A DNA stretch of 64,000 bases, taken from contig NZ_WBMT01000023.1 of assembly GCF_008923185.1 (NCBI RefSeq), positions 1-64,000 of the forward strand, in the 5' to 3' direction. Every line of letters begins with the position of its first letter. Position 1 is the stretch's first letter. The notes beneath the pieces were generated by a model. The model saw only the letters and a list, made by a program, of their open reading frames with translations, was not told where the DNA came from and searched no databases. The translations under genes were made by a program, and so were the position numbers. Origin of the DNA: Actinomadura rudentiformis (GTDB lineage Bacteria; Actinomycetota; Actinomycetes; Streptosporangiales; Streptosporangiaceae). Of the stretch, positions 8,487-17,337 are shown one piece after another.

Positions 8487-9776
8487 ATGTTCCGGTCGCT
8501 GCGCAATCGCAACTACAGGCTTTTCACCGCAGGGCAGGTGGTCTCCAACACCGGTACCTGGATGCAGCGGGTCGCGCAGGACTGGCTCGTGCTCGAGCTC
8601 ACCCACGGCAGCGGCGTCGCGCTCGGGATCACGACCGGGCTGCAGTTCTTGCCGCTGCTGCTGTTCGGGCTCTGGGGCGGGGTGGTCGCCGACCGCTACT
8701 CCAAGCGCCGGGTACTGATGATCACCCAGGTGTCGATGGGTGTGCTCGCGCTGATCCTCGGCGTGCTGGCCATGAGCGGGACGGCTCAGGTCTGGCACGT
8801 CTACCTGCTGGCGTTCGGCCTCGGCCTCGCCACGGTGGTCGACAACCCCACGCGGCAGGCGTTCGTCGTGGAGATGGTCGGCAAGCGCGACCTGCCCAAC
8901 GCCATCGCGCTCAACAGCGCCACGTTCAACGGCGCGAGGCTGCTCGGCCCGGCGCTCGCCGGCCTGCTGATCGCCGCGATCGGCACCGGCCCGGTCTTCC
9001 TGGTGAACGCGGCGTCGTTCGGCGCCGTGCTCCTCGGCCTGTACGCGATGCGCGAGCGCGAACTGAACGTCGCCGAGCCGGTCGCGCGGGCCAAGGGGCA
9101 ACTGCGCGAAGGGCTCCGGTACGTACGCGGACGCCGCGATCTGATGCTGGTGCTGGCCCTCGTCGGCTTCGTCGCCACGTTCGGCATGAACTTCCAGATC
9201 ACGGTCGCGCTGGTGGCCCGCGAGGTCTTCCACACTGGCGCGTCCTCGTTCGGCCTCGCCTCCAGCATGCTCGCGGTGGGTGCGCTCACCGGCGCCCTCC
9301 TGGCGGCCCGTCGCGCGTCACGTCCGCGCCTGCGCCTGTTGCTGGGCGCGGTGCTGGTGTTCGGCGTTCTGGAGGTGATGACAGGCCTGATGCCGACGTA
9401 CGGCACGTTCCTGGTGATGCTCATCCCCACCGGCATCGCGCTCATGACCTTCACCACCGCCGCGAACGCGACGATGCAACTGAGCGTCGAGCCGGAGATG
9501 CGCGGCCGCGTGATGGGGCTCTACATGCTCGTCTTCATGGGGACGAACCCGCTGGGCGCACCGATGGTCGGCTGGATGGCGCAGGCCTTCGGCCCCCGCA
9601 TGACGATCGTCTTCGGCGGCGTCGTCGCGACCCTCACCGCCCTCGTCGTCGCGGCGCTGGCAGCTCCCCGCGGAGCAGCCAGCCGCTCGCCGCGCGAAGG
9701 CGGCAGTGTCCCACGCCGGATCGTTCGCGTACCGGCGATGCTGGCGAACCGGATGACAGCGGGGCGCGGCTACTGA
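8487..9776 (+). CDS. MFS transporter (EntS/MFS_3 type exporter)
   Basis: A 429-residue, 12-TM major facilitator of the enterobactin-exporter (MFS_3) type: FRSLRNRNYRLFTAGQVVSNTGTWMQRVAQDWLV at the N-terminus, the loop 2-3 motif GGVVADRYSKRRVLM, and DNPTRQAFVVEMV in the middle. Probably exports a small molecule or drug. The ATG at 8487 is chosen because everything upstream in frame overlaps the MarR gene or is low-complexity; it lies 62 bp after the MarR stop, consistent with co-transcription. Confidence 0.88.
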   Translation: MFRSLRNRNYRLFTAGQVVSNTGTWMQRVAQDWLVLELTHGSGVALGITTGLQFLPLLLFGLWGGVVADRYSKRRVLMITQVSMGVLALILGVLAMSGTAQVWHVYLLAFGLGLATVVDNPTRQAFVVEMVGKRDLPNAIALNSATFNGARLLGPALAGLLIAAIGTGPVFLVNAASFGAVLLGLYAMRERELNVAEPVARAKGQLREGLRYVRGRRDLMLVLALVGFVATFGMNFQITVALVAREVFHTGASSFGLASSMLAVGALTGALLAARRASRPRLRLLLGAVLVFGVLEVMTGLMPTYGTFLVMLIPTGIALMTFTTAANATMQLSVEPEMRGRVMGLYMLVFMGTNPLGAPMVGWMAQAFGPRMTIVFGGVVATLTALVVAALAAPRGAASRSPREGGSVPRRIVRVPAMLANRMTAGRGY

Positions 9777-9881
9777 CACTCTTTGACGGTCATTGCTCGG
9801 CATGCCGGGATCGCCCGGTTTGATGCCTGCCGGCTATTGATGCAGGGTGCTGCTCGTACGGAGGAGGGGGAGGGCACGGCG

Positions 9882-10451
9882 ATGGCTGTCTCGATGCAGA
9901 AAGGCCAGCGGATCTCGCTGGAGAAGCCCGGTGACGCGCTGACGATGGTGCGGATGGGCCTGGGCTGGGACGCGGTGAAGAAAAAGGGCTTCTTCGGCGC
10001 CCGCCAGCAGGAGATCGACCTCGACGCCTCCTGCGTGCTGTTCGCCGACGGACGGCTCGCCGACGTCGTCTACTTCGGCAAGCTCGTCAGCGATGACGGT
10101 TCCGTCCGGCACACCGGCGACAACGTGACCGGGCACGGCGACGGCGACGACGAGTCAGTGCTCGTCGACCTCGGGCGGCTGCCGGTGCACGTCACCTCGC
10201 TGGTGTTCACGGTGAGCTCGTTCAACGGGCAGACGTTCGACGAGGTCGACAACGCGTTCTGCCGCCTGGTCGACGAGACGGGCGGCGGCGAGCTGGCCCG
10301 CTATACGCTCACGGGCGGCGGCGGGCACACGGCCATGGTGATGGCCCGGCTCTACCGGCACGCCAGCGGCTGGAAGATGGCCGCCATCGGTGAGCCCAGC
10401 CAGGGCCGCACGTTCGAGGACATGTTGCCGTCCATCACCGCGCACGCCTGA
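9882..10451 (+). CDS. TerD-family stress protein
   Basis: A 189-residue TerD/TerE/CAPA-domain protein. Characteristic stretches are MQKGQRISLEKPGDALTMVRMGLGWD, the IDLDASCVLF strand, the acidic calcium-binding loop SDDGSVRHTGDNVTGHGDGDDE, LPVHVTSLVFTVSSFNGQTFDEV and FEDMLPSITAHA at the end. Family members bind Ca2+ and act in tellurite, phage or envelope stress responses; the role here is unknown. The internal ATG at 9882 is used because a purine-rich GGAGGAGGGG site precedes it and the domain begins right after it. A second TerD-like gene follows 17 bp downstream. Confidence 0.9.
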   Translation: MAVSMQKGQRISLEKPGDALTMVRMGLGWDAVKKKGFFGARQQEIDLDASCVLFADGRLADVVYFGKLVSDDGSVRHTGDNVTGHGDGDDESVLVDLGRLPVHVTSLVFTVSSFNGQTFDEVDNAFCRLVDETGGGELARYTLTGGGGHTAMVMARLYRHASGWKMAAIGEPSQGRTFEDMLPSITAHA

Positions 10452-10468
10452 GCGCGGACGATCCCCGG

Positions 10469-12169
10469 ATGACAGAGTCCTTTCCTGTGCTGCCCCGCGG
10501 GGCCAATGCCCCGCTGCCCGCGCGCCTGGTCGGTGTCGTCGTCTCCTGTGCGGCGCCGGTCGACGTGAGCGCGCTGATCGTGGGTCCCGACCGGCGCGTG
10601 CGTTCGGACGCGGATCTGGTGTTCTTCAACGCGCCCGAGGCGTCCGGCGTGCGCTGGTCGGAGGCGGGCGGCGGCCAGCGCATCGACGTCGATCTCGACG
10701 CGGTGCCGGACGGCGCCGACGCCGTGATGGTGGCGGTGAGCCTCACCGAGCCGGGGTCGTTCGGCGCGGTCCCGCCGCCGCGCCTGGAGATCGTCGGCGC
10801 GAACGGGACGGCGCTCGCGGCGTTCACCGTCGACGGGCTCGGCCCGGAGAAGGCGATCGTCGGATTCGAGATCTACCGGCGGGCCGGCGCGTGGAAGGTG
10901 CGGGCCGTCGGACAGGGGTATGCAGGCGGCCTGGCCGAGCTGGTCACCGACCATGGCGTCGAGGTCGAGGACACAGGCGAGAACGCCGCTGAGGAGACCG
11001 CGTCCGCGCAGGCGGGCTCGCAGCCCGTGGCGCCCCCGTTCGGCGGGCCTGCGGGCGTTCCGGCGCCGCCCAGGCCGCCTGTGCAGCCCCCTCCGTCGCC
11101 GGCGGGGGCACCGCAGCAGCCTGGGCCGCACGAGGTCGGCTACGTCGAACGGTGCTGGCTGGTCTGGGAGGACGCGAGCCGTTCGTTGTCGGCGTTCCGG
11201 GCCTCCACCGAGCACGCCCTCGTCATCCGGAACGACGAGATCGCCGGGCGGGCGCCGTCCGGCCGCTACCAGGAGCTGATGAGCGCGGCGACCGAACGCC
11301 TCCACGCCGACGCCGCCCAGCTCCGCGACGAGCTCGCCGCCTCCGACCCGTTCTCCACGGCGGAGGTCGCGCCGTTCTCCGGGCCGGCCTGGCTGACCTG
11401 GCAGCCGCGTACCGACCTGGCCGAAGGCGTCCTGCTGGGCGGGCTGTCGGTCGACGAACTGCCCGGCCTCCAGGTGCCGCTCGTGTTGCGCATGCCGTGG
11501 CGGCGCGGGATCTGGATCTCGCGGGGCGCGCTGCCCGGGGACTCGCTTGCGTACGCGTGGTCGCTGGTCACCCGGTTCTTCGCCGCCCTGCCGCCCGGTG
11601 TGGCGGGCGTCGAGGTCATCGACGCCGCGGGCCTGTCGGGCGCGGGCTGGCTGAACGACCTGGACCCGGCGGGACCGGTACTGCGCGAGGTCCTGCTCGG
11701 CGGGGGCGTCGCCAGCGGACCCGCCGCCACCGAACGGCTCCGCCGCCTGCTCGACCTCATCGACCTGCGCGGCGTCGGGGCCGACGAATCCGAGCTGCCC
11801 ACCGGACCGCCGATCAGGCTCGCCGTCATCCTGGACGCCGGTTCGATGCTCGAAGGCGACCAGGCGCACCAGGTGCTCCGCCTGGTCGAGGACGGCCCGC
11901 TGGTCGGCGTCCCCGTGCTGCTGGTGGAGACCGACACGCCGGCGGCCGAGTCCGTACGGGCGATGCGGGTGCGCCAGGTGTGCAACAGCCTGCCGTCCAT
12001 CCCTGACAGCGTCGCCGACTCATGGGTCGGCGCGGACTGGACGCTCACCCCGGACGTGCTACATGACGCCGGCGACGGCACCCGCGCACCGTCCCTTCTC
12101 GCGCACGTACTCGGCGCTCACGCCCGGACGATCGCGTCGTACGGAGGGGAGTCGCAGTCGCTGGGATGA
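10469..12169 (+). CDS. TerD-like domain fused to an FtsK-like module without motor
   Basis: A 566-residue three-part protein. Residues 1-160 are a diverged TerD domain: DLVFFNAPEASGVRW, RIDVDLDAVPDGADAVMVAVSL and IVGFEIYRRAGAWKVRAVGQGY are typical, although the acidic Ca2+ loop is poorer than in the neighbour. Residues about 170-222 form an Ala/Pro-rich linker. Residues 225-566 start with ERCWLVWEDASRSLSAF and then contain LQVPLVLRMPW, a LPPGVAGVEVIDAAGLSG strand and IRLAVILDAGSMLEGD, which recall the segment preceding the motor in FtsK/SpoIIIE-type translocases. No Walker A or Walker B motif is visible. It probably works with the preceding TerD protein, as both lie in one operon 17 bp apart. 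Confidence 0.65.
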   Translation: MTESFPVLPRGANAPLPARLVGVVVSCAAPVDVSALIVGPDRRVRSDADLVFFNAPEASGVRWSEAGGGQRIDVDLDAVPDGADAVMVAVSLTEPGSFGAVPPPRLEIVGANGTALAAFTVDGLGPEKAIVGFEIYRRAGAWKVRAVGQGYAGGLAELVTDHGVEVEDTGENAAEETASAQAGSQPVAPPFGGPAGVPAPPRPPVQPPPSPAGAPQQPGPHEVGYVERCWLVWEDASRSLSAFRASTEHALVIRNDEIAGRAPSGRYQELMSAATERLHADAAQLRDELAASDPFSTAEVAPFSGPAWLTWQPRTDLAEGVLLGGLSVDELPGLQVPLVLRMPWRRGIWISRGALPGDSLAYAWSLVTRFFAALPPGVAGVEVIDAAGLSGAGWLNDLDPAGPVLREVLLGGGVASGPAATERLRRLLDLIDLRGVGADESELPTGPPIRLAVILDAGSMLEGDQAHQVLRLVEDGPLVGVPVLLVETDTPAAESVRAMRVRQVCNSLPSIPDSVADSWVGADWTLTPDVLHDAGDGTRAPSLLAHVLGAHARTIASYGGESQSLG

Positions 12170-12255
12170 CCGGCCCTGCGCCGGGACGTGACAACGCGGC
12201 TCGGGTGCTGACAGGCTGTGCACGTGGCGATGCGCATCGGGCCTCTGGAACGCCG

Positions 12256-12819
12256 ATGAGACTCTTCGTCGCGCTCGTTCCGCCGCCGGAGATCCTTGAC
12301 GAGCTCGAGGAGTTCATCGCTCCGGTCAAGGCCGACTGGCCCGACCTCAAGTGGATCCGCCGCGAGCTGATCCACGTCACGCTGACGTTCCTCGGCGAGA
12401 TCGACGAACGCACCCTGGAGAAGCTGCTACCCCGCCTGGAGCGCGCCGTGGGCCGCCACGACCGGCTCTCGCTCTCGCTGGCGGGGGCCGGCGCCTTCCC
12501 GGGCAGCGGAGCGCACGCCCGCGTCGTCTGGACGGGCATCTACGGCGACCGGCGCGGCGTCGCCCGCCTGGCGGCCTCGACGACGGCCGCAGGCCGCCGC
12601 GTCGGCACCCCACCCGACAAGCACCGGACATTCCGGCCCCACCTCACCCTCGCGCGGTCCCGCCGGCCGGTCGACGTACGGCCGTTGCTGGAGTCGCTGT
12701 CCACGTTCGCCGGCTCCTCCTGGACGGCGACCTCGATCCACCTGATGCGCAGCCATCTGCCGGGGAAGGGGCATCCGGACCTGGAGTACGAGTCGCTCAA
12801 GACGTGGTCGCTTCGCTGA
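12256..12819 (+). CDS. thpR: RNA 2',3'-cyclic phosphodiesterase (LigT/ThpR, 2H family)
   Basis: A 187-residue 2H phosphoesterase that opens 2',3'-cyclic phosphates on RNA ends. The two diagnostic HxTx motifs are H40-V-T-L (in ELIHVTLTFLG) and H129-L-T-L (in FRPHLTLARS), and the start MRLFVALVPP is canonical. The ATG at 12256 is chosen over an in-frame upstream start at 12166 because the family begins with RLFVAL. An MFS transporter starts 4 bp after the stop, so the two are likely co-transcribed. Confidence 0.93.
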   Translation: MRLFVALVPPPEILDELEEFIAPVKADWPDLKWIRRELIHVTLTFLGEIDERTLEKLLPRLERAVGRHDRLSLSLAGAGAFPGSGAHARVVWTGIYGDRRGVARLAASTTAAGRRVGTPPDKHRTFRPHLTLARSRRPVDVRPLLESLSTFAGSSWTATSIHLMRSHLPGKGHPDLEYESLKTWSLR

Positions 12820-12823
12820 CGGC

Positions 12824-13984
12824 ATGAGAGCCCAGATGTGGCCGCTGTACGCGGCCGGATTCACCACCGCGTTCGGCGCCCATGGCATCGCGGCCAACCT
12901 GGGTTCGGAGGACGCGGTCACCTCGCTCCTTGTCCTCGGTGGTCTTCTCGCCCTGTACGACGGTGCCGAAGTCCTGCTCAAGCCCCTCTTCGGCACCCTG
13001 GCAGACCGGATAGGAGCCCGTCCCGTCCTCCTGGGCGGCCTCATCGCGTTCGCCGCGGCCTCCGCCCTCTACACCGCGGCGGACAGCACCGCCTACCTCT
13101 GGATGGCGCGCCTCGGCCAGGGCGCCGCCGCCTCCGCGTTCAGCCCCTCGGCCTCCGCGCTGGTCGCCCGCCTCAACCCGACCGCGCACGGAAGGGCCTT
13201 CGGCTCGTACGGCTTCTACAAGTCCATCGGCTACACCCTCGGCCCGCTGCTCGGCGGGGCCCTCATGTGGGCGGGAGGGATGCGCCTGCTCTTCCTGACC
13301 CTGACGATCCTGGCCGCCGTGGTCGCCCTCTGGGCCGCTCTCGCCGTCCCCCGGGTCCCGCCCCTTCCCAAGACGCGGCAGACGGTCCTCGACTTGGCCC
13401 GCCGCCTGCTCGACCGTTCGTTCCTCGGCCCCACCTCTGCCCTGGCCGCCGCAACAGCCGCCCTCTCGGTAGGCGTGGGCTTCTTGCCCGTCTCCGGCGC
13501 CGCCGCCGGCATGGGCACCCTGGCCACAGGCGCCGCCGTCTCCGTCCTCGCAGGCTGCGCGGCCCTCGTCCAACCCAAGGTGGGCCGTGCCCTAGACGCC
13601 GGCCGCCTCACAGCCAGACGCGGCATCCTGACCGGCCTCGCTCTGACCGCCACTGGCCTGGCCGCTGCGACCATCCCCGGCGTGCCCGGAGTCCTGGCCG
13701 CCGCCGCCCTCATCGGCGTCGGCACCGGCCTGATAACCCCGCTGGGCTTCGCAGCCCTAGCCGCCGCCACCCCCACCGAACGCCTTGGCCAAACGATGGG
13801 CGCCGCCGAATTAGGCCGCGAACTAGGCGACGCAGGCGGCCCCCTCCTGGTAGCCGGAGTAGCCACCCTGGCCACCCTCACCTACGGCTTCACGGCCCTA
13901 GCCCTCCTTCTAGCCATAGCCCCTCTGTTCGTTCTCGTCGGCAGCCGGACAGCCTCATTTTCTCGAAAGCGTCAGCACAAATAG
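12824..13984 (+). CDS. MFS transporter containing a TTA codon
   Basis: A 386-residue, roughly 12-TM major facilitator. The loop motif GTLADRIGARPVLLGG and the GHGIAANLG-type N-terminus resemble small-drug exporters. It carries a TTA leucine codon (13811-13813, in GAAELGREL), the only one I found in any gene of the window. The last quarter also uses CTA, GTA and ATA codons that are rare elsewhere. In streptomycetes a TTA codon makes a gene depend on the bldA tRNA; whether that holds here depends on the host. The C-terminus is a short basic tail. Substrate unknown. Confidence 0.85.
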   Translation: MRAQMWPLYAAGFTTAFGAHGIAANLGSEDAVTSLLVLGGLLALYDGAEVLLKPLFGTLADRIGARPVLLGGLIAFAAASALYTAADSTAYLWMARLGQGAAASAFSPSASALVARLNPTAHGRAFGSYGFYKSIGYTLGPLLGGALMWAGGMRLLFLTLTILAAVVALWAALAVPRVPPLPKTRQTVLDLARRLLDRSFLGPTSALAAATAALSVGVGFLPVSGAAAGMGTLATGAAVSVLAGCAALVQPKVGRALDAGRLTARRGILTGLALTATGLAAATIPGVPGVLAAAALIGVGTGLITPLGFAALAAATPTERLGQTMGAAELGRELGDAGGPLLVAGVATLATLTYGFTALALLLAIAPLFVLVGSRTASFSRKRQHK

Positions 13985-14076
13985 GTCGTTCGACCGGCAG
14001 CACACGCGGCCCCAGAGGCACTCCGCGTGCCCTTGACCATTCATGGCCGGAGCCCGCTGTTAGGGCTTGTGGCCGG

Positions 14077-16074
14077 CTAGAGCTCGGGTGGGGGTGGGGC
14101 GGGACGGTCGGCGTCGGGTGGGCCCCAGGGGAGGCCGTACTGCTCGCAGGCGCGGCGGAGCTCGTTGAGGTCGGGCGGGAAGGTGACGTGGCGGAGGACG
14201 CGGCTGGTGGGGCTCCAGACCACCAGGCGGGGCATGCGGTCGGTCGAGTCGTCGATGCCGATGCCGCCGACGCGGTCACGGTCGAGCTCCCATTCGACGC
14301 GGCCGCGGCGGGTGACCACGGCCAGGCCGGCTGAGGAGACGCGCAGCTGGGAACGGTTGCGGTCGTAGAGCCAGTAGCCGCCCAGGCCGATGAGGATCCC
14401 GGCGGGCATCGACCAGCTCGCGGTCGTCAGGAAGCCGCCCAAGTCGGGGCCGAGCCAGACGGCGCCGAGGACGGCGACCAGTTCGCAGAGGAGCATGCTC
14501 ATCGCGTACGTGCCGATGCGGGAACGCCGCGTCGCGTCGAGCAGGACGCCGGGGGCCGTCACGGCGCCGGGGGGTGGGGACAGTTCGAGCGGGGGGATCG
14601 TGACGGACGGGGCCGGGGCGGAGAGGGTGGAGACGGCCGAGTGGAAGGCGGCGCTGAGGTACGCGTCGTACTCGGCGTCGGTGATGGGGAGGCCGGCGCG
14701 GCGGGCGGACTCCCGGAGGTCGGTGCGGGAGATCCGGAGCGCGGAGAGCGGGGCGGCGAAGAACTCGTCGCCGTCGGAGTCGTAGAGGCGGACCCAGGCG
14801 TGGCCGCCGATCGTCAGCAGCTCGATCCCGCCGATGCGGTCCTGTGGCATGCGCAGCACGACGTCGCCCGCGGCGTCGGCCCAGCCGAGGCCGTCGTCGG
14901 CGACGACCAGGCGCCCGCCCGGGACCTGTGCGAAGACCTCAGGCAGGCCGTCCAGGCCGTAGTCGGGCGTGCGGGGCGGACGGGTGGCGGAGGTGATCAC
15001 GCGGTAGCCGTGGTCGTCGAGCGCGTGCGCGAGCTGGAACGCGTCCAGGCCGTGCGCGGGCAGCCGGGCGACCAGGCGCAGCCGGTGGTCGAACGCGAGG
15101 ACGGCGAGGGGCGCGGGCCGGGGGTCGCCGGAGACGGGGTCTGGACGCAGACCAGGGCCGAGGACGAGTGCGGCCACTTCGGCGGCGGGGACGTCGACGG
15201 TCGCTCGGGGGGCACGGGCGTGCAGGCGTTCGCTGGTGATCTCCCACTGGACGTGGTCGGCCCGCAGGAGGCGGCGCCGCGCGATGAGCACGGCGGTGAT
15301 CGCGGCCAGTGCCCAGCAGCCCGCGGCGAGCCGGGGCCCGAAGCCGTCGGCGCCCTCGATGGCGATGCGCGCGACCATGGTGGCGCCGAGGACGCCGGCG
15401 AGCCCGCCGAGGACGGCGATCCGGCGGCGGCTGGGGAGGGGGGACGGCGTCGAGAGGAGGACGGGCGGGGCGGGGGCCGGTTCGGCGGACGGTTCGTGGG
15501 AGGCAGCGAGCAGCTGGGCTTCCTGGTCCAGGAGGCGCTGTTCGGCGGCGTGGTCGCGGGACAGGCCGGTGTCGTCCAGACCGGGCACGTGCGGGGCGTC
15601 CTCGACGGCCGGGTCGAGCAGGTCGGCCGCCTCGCCGTCCAGGATGTGCATCGTGATGCCGAGGCGCCGGGCCGTCACGAAGAGGGCCAGCGGCTCCATG
15701 CCCATGGCCGACAGCTCTCCCACGGCGGTGCGGCCGAACTTGTGGAAGACCGTCAGCACACCGTCATCGGATGTGAGAGCGAGGCCGTCGATCCGGGACC
15801 GCTCGTACCGCACACCGCCGGGGCCGAGGCGTTCGAGGCCGGCTGCGGTCAGCCGCCACTGCGGCCGGGCCCGCCGGCCGCGGGCCTCGGGGGCGGCGCC
15901 CAGCAGCCATGGCGCGGCGGCCACGGCGGCGATCAGCGCCGCCCAGAGCCAGACCGGACGGATCGGCAGCAGCGCGATCGCCACCGCCAGCAACGAGAAC
16001 GGCCCCGCCGCGATCGGGCGCCACCGGCCTCCCGGCCCCTGCAGGCCGACCAGCTCATGCTCCACAGTTCCCAT
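14077..16074 (-). CDS. Large membrane protein with PH-like repeats, unknown function
   Basis: A 665-residue protein without a family I recognise. It has three hydrophobic hairpins (about residues 22-60, 215-262 and 545-590), each followed by a soluble stretch of similar style: PQWRLTAAGLERLGPGGVRYERSRIDGLAL; HVQWEITSERLHARAPRATVDVPAAEVAAL; SQLRVSSAGLAVVTRRGRVEWELDRDRVGGI. This looks like a tandem arrangement of TM hairpin plus bacterial-PH-like beta domain, triplicated within one chain. Proline-rich linkers separate the units. It is convergent with the MFS gene. Function cannot be stated. Confidence 0.7.
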   Translation of the reverse strand: MGTVEHELVGLQGPGGRWRPIAAGPFSLLAVAIALLPIRPVWLWAALIAAVAAAPWLLGAAPEARGRRARPQWRLTAAGLERLGPGGVRYERSRIDGLALTSDDGVLTVFHKFGRTAVGELSAMGMEPLALFVTARRLGITMHILDGEAADLLDPAVEDAPHVPGLDDTGLSRDHAAEQRLLDQEAQLLAASHEPSAEPAPAPPVLLSTPSPLPSRRRIAVLGGLAGVLGATMVARIAIEGADGFGPRLAAGCWALAAITAVLIARRRLLRADHVQWEITSERLHARAPRATVDVPAAEVAALVLGPGLRPDPVSGDPRPAPLAVLAFDHRLRLVARLPAHGLDAFQLAHALDDHGYRVITSATRPPRTPDYGLDGLPEVFAQVPGGRLVVADDGLGWADAAGDVVLRMPQDRIGGIELLTIGGHAWVRLYDSDGDEFFAAPLSALRISRTDLRESARRAGLPITDAEYDAYLSAAFHSAVSTLSAPAPSVTIPPLELSPPPGAVTAPGVLLDATRRSRIGTYAMSMLLCELVAVLGAVWLGPDLGGFLTTASWSMPAGILIGLGGYWLYDRNRSQLRVSSAGLAVVTRRGRVEWELDRDRVGGIGIDDSTDRMPRLVVWSPTSRVLRHVTFPPDLNELRRACEQYGLPWGPPDADRPAPPPPEL

Positions 16075-16159
16075 CCTCTCCGGAGCCTTGCGGGCCCGTT
16101 GCCTCCTTCCGACGATCCGGTGGCGCGCTCTGTTCGAGAACGCTTCCGCAGGTAATCCT

Positions 16160-17254
16160 TCAGGATCGTTTTCGCACTACTCCGTAGCCGATGGCCGCGG
16201 CGATGCCGAGCACGACGAACATCCCTACTCCCGTGCTCGTGGAGTCGCGGCTGCCCTCGTCGGCGTTGTCCTTGCCGCCACCCCGGGCTCCCGGCTTGGC
16301 GGTCGGGGAGGGGATGGCGCTCTCCGGCAGCGGCACCTCGTACACCGGCTGGCCGCCGCCCTCCGAGCCGACGAGCAGGGACCTGCCGTCCGGCGAGTAC
16401 GTGACCGACTCGCCCTGCTCCTGCGCTGGCAGCCCTACCGAACGCATGGACTTGCCCGGTCTGCCGTCGTCCTTCACGGAATAGATTCGCGCGCCGAAGT
16501 AGGTGCGGATGACATAGCTCCGGCCGTCCGGCGCGAAGGCCCCGTCGGTGGCGATCGCCGGGGCGTCCCCGATCTTGCGCATCGTGTTGTATCCGCTGCT
16601 GCGCAGCCGGGCCGGCGCCTCGTACAGCGCGCCCGAGAACAGCTTGCTCGCCACGTACAGCCGGTTGGTGCGCGGGTTGATCATCATCGTCTCGGCGTTG
16701 CGCGGGCCGTCCTCGTACTTGAGCTTGAACGAGGTCGCCCGCAGGGTCTGGCTGCGCAGCCGGGTGGGCTCGGGGATCCGGTAGACGGTGACGTACGGCC
16801 AGGCGCCGCCGAGGTTGTCGCCGATGTCGGCCACGTAGATCGCCGGGCGGCCCTTCTCGTCCTGGCCGATCGCCATGCCCTCCCAGTCGCGGGCTCCCGC
16901 TCCCGCCAGGGTCAGCACCGCCCTGGTGGAGCCGTCGGGGCCCAGCGCGAAGATCTGCGCCACACCGCCGGAGTCGTTGTGCGTGTAGATCACACCCTGG
17001 TGCCGCCTGCTGACCGCCAGCCCGCTGGACTCGTTGATCCGCGGATCGGAGATCTTGAAGACCACCTTCGGGTCGCGTTCGGCGGCGGCCGGAACGGTCG
17101 CGGAGGCGGCGGCCGTGCCGGTGAGGGGGAGCGCGCCTGCGAGGGGGAGCGCGCCTGCGAGGGTGAACGCGCCTGCGAGGGTGAACGCGGCGAGAGCCGC
17201 GACGGGTCGGATGAGCCGGTTGGGCCGGCTGCGGCGCGGCGATGGCGATCGCAT
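16160..17254 (-). CDS. Secreted, C-terminally anchored beta-propeller-like protein
   Basis: A 364-residue exported protein. It has an N-terminal signal peptide (RRSRPNRLIRPVAALAAFTLAG, cleavage likely near TAAASA), a beta-strand-rich middle with INESSGLAVSRRHQGVIYTHNDSGG, GARDWEGMAIG and YVADIGDNLG, typical of SdiA-regulated/esterase-like propeller domains, and a C-terminal TM helix (GMFVVLGIAAAIGYGVV) ending RKRS. It is therefore probably held on the outer face of the membrane. The start at 17254 is preferred because it places GGGGAAGA about 8 nt upstream and begins directly with the signal peptide. Its signal sequence contains an 18-bp tandem repeat. Ligand or substrate unknown. Confidence 0.78.
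   Translation of the reverse strand: MRSPSPRRSRPNRLIRPVAALAAFTLAGAFTLAGALPLAGALPLTGTAAASATVPAAAERDPKVVFKISDPRINESSGLAVSRRHQGVIYTHNDSGGVAQIFALGPDGSTRAVLTLAGAGARDWEGMAIGQDEKGRPAIYVADIGDNLGGAWPYVTVYRIPEPTRLRSQTLRATSFKLKYEDGPRNAETMMINPRTNRLYVASKLFSGALYEAPARLRSSGYNTMRKIGDAPAIATDGAFAPDGRSYVIRTYFGARIYSVKDDGRPGKSMRSVGLPAQEQGESVTYSPDGRSLLVGSEGGGQPVYEVPLPESAIPSPTAKPGARGGGKDNADEGSRDSTSTGVGMFVVLGIAAAIGYGVVRKRS
17123..17190 (-). repeat. 18-bp tandem repeat inside a signal-peptide coding region
   Basis: About 3.7 copies of an 18-bp unit (gagggggagcgcgcctgc and its variant gagggtgaacgcgcctgc) encode the hydrophobic FTLAGA/LPLAGA repeats of the signal peptide. Copy-number change would lengthen or shorten the hydrophobic core by six residues without a frameshift. 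Confidence 0.8.
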
Positions 17255-17337
17255 GAACTGATCTTCCCCGGTCCGGGTCATGTCGATCACGCGCTCCACG
17301 CCGTTCCGGTGCGCGCCAGACCCTGTTTCGGTCACGT

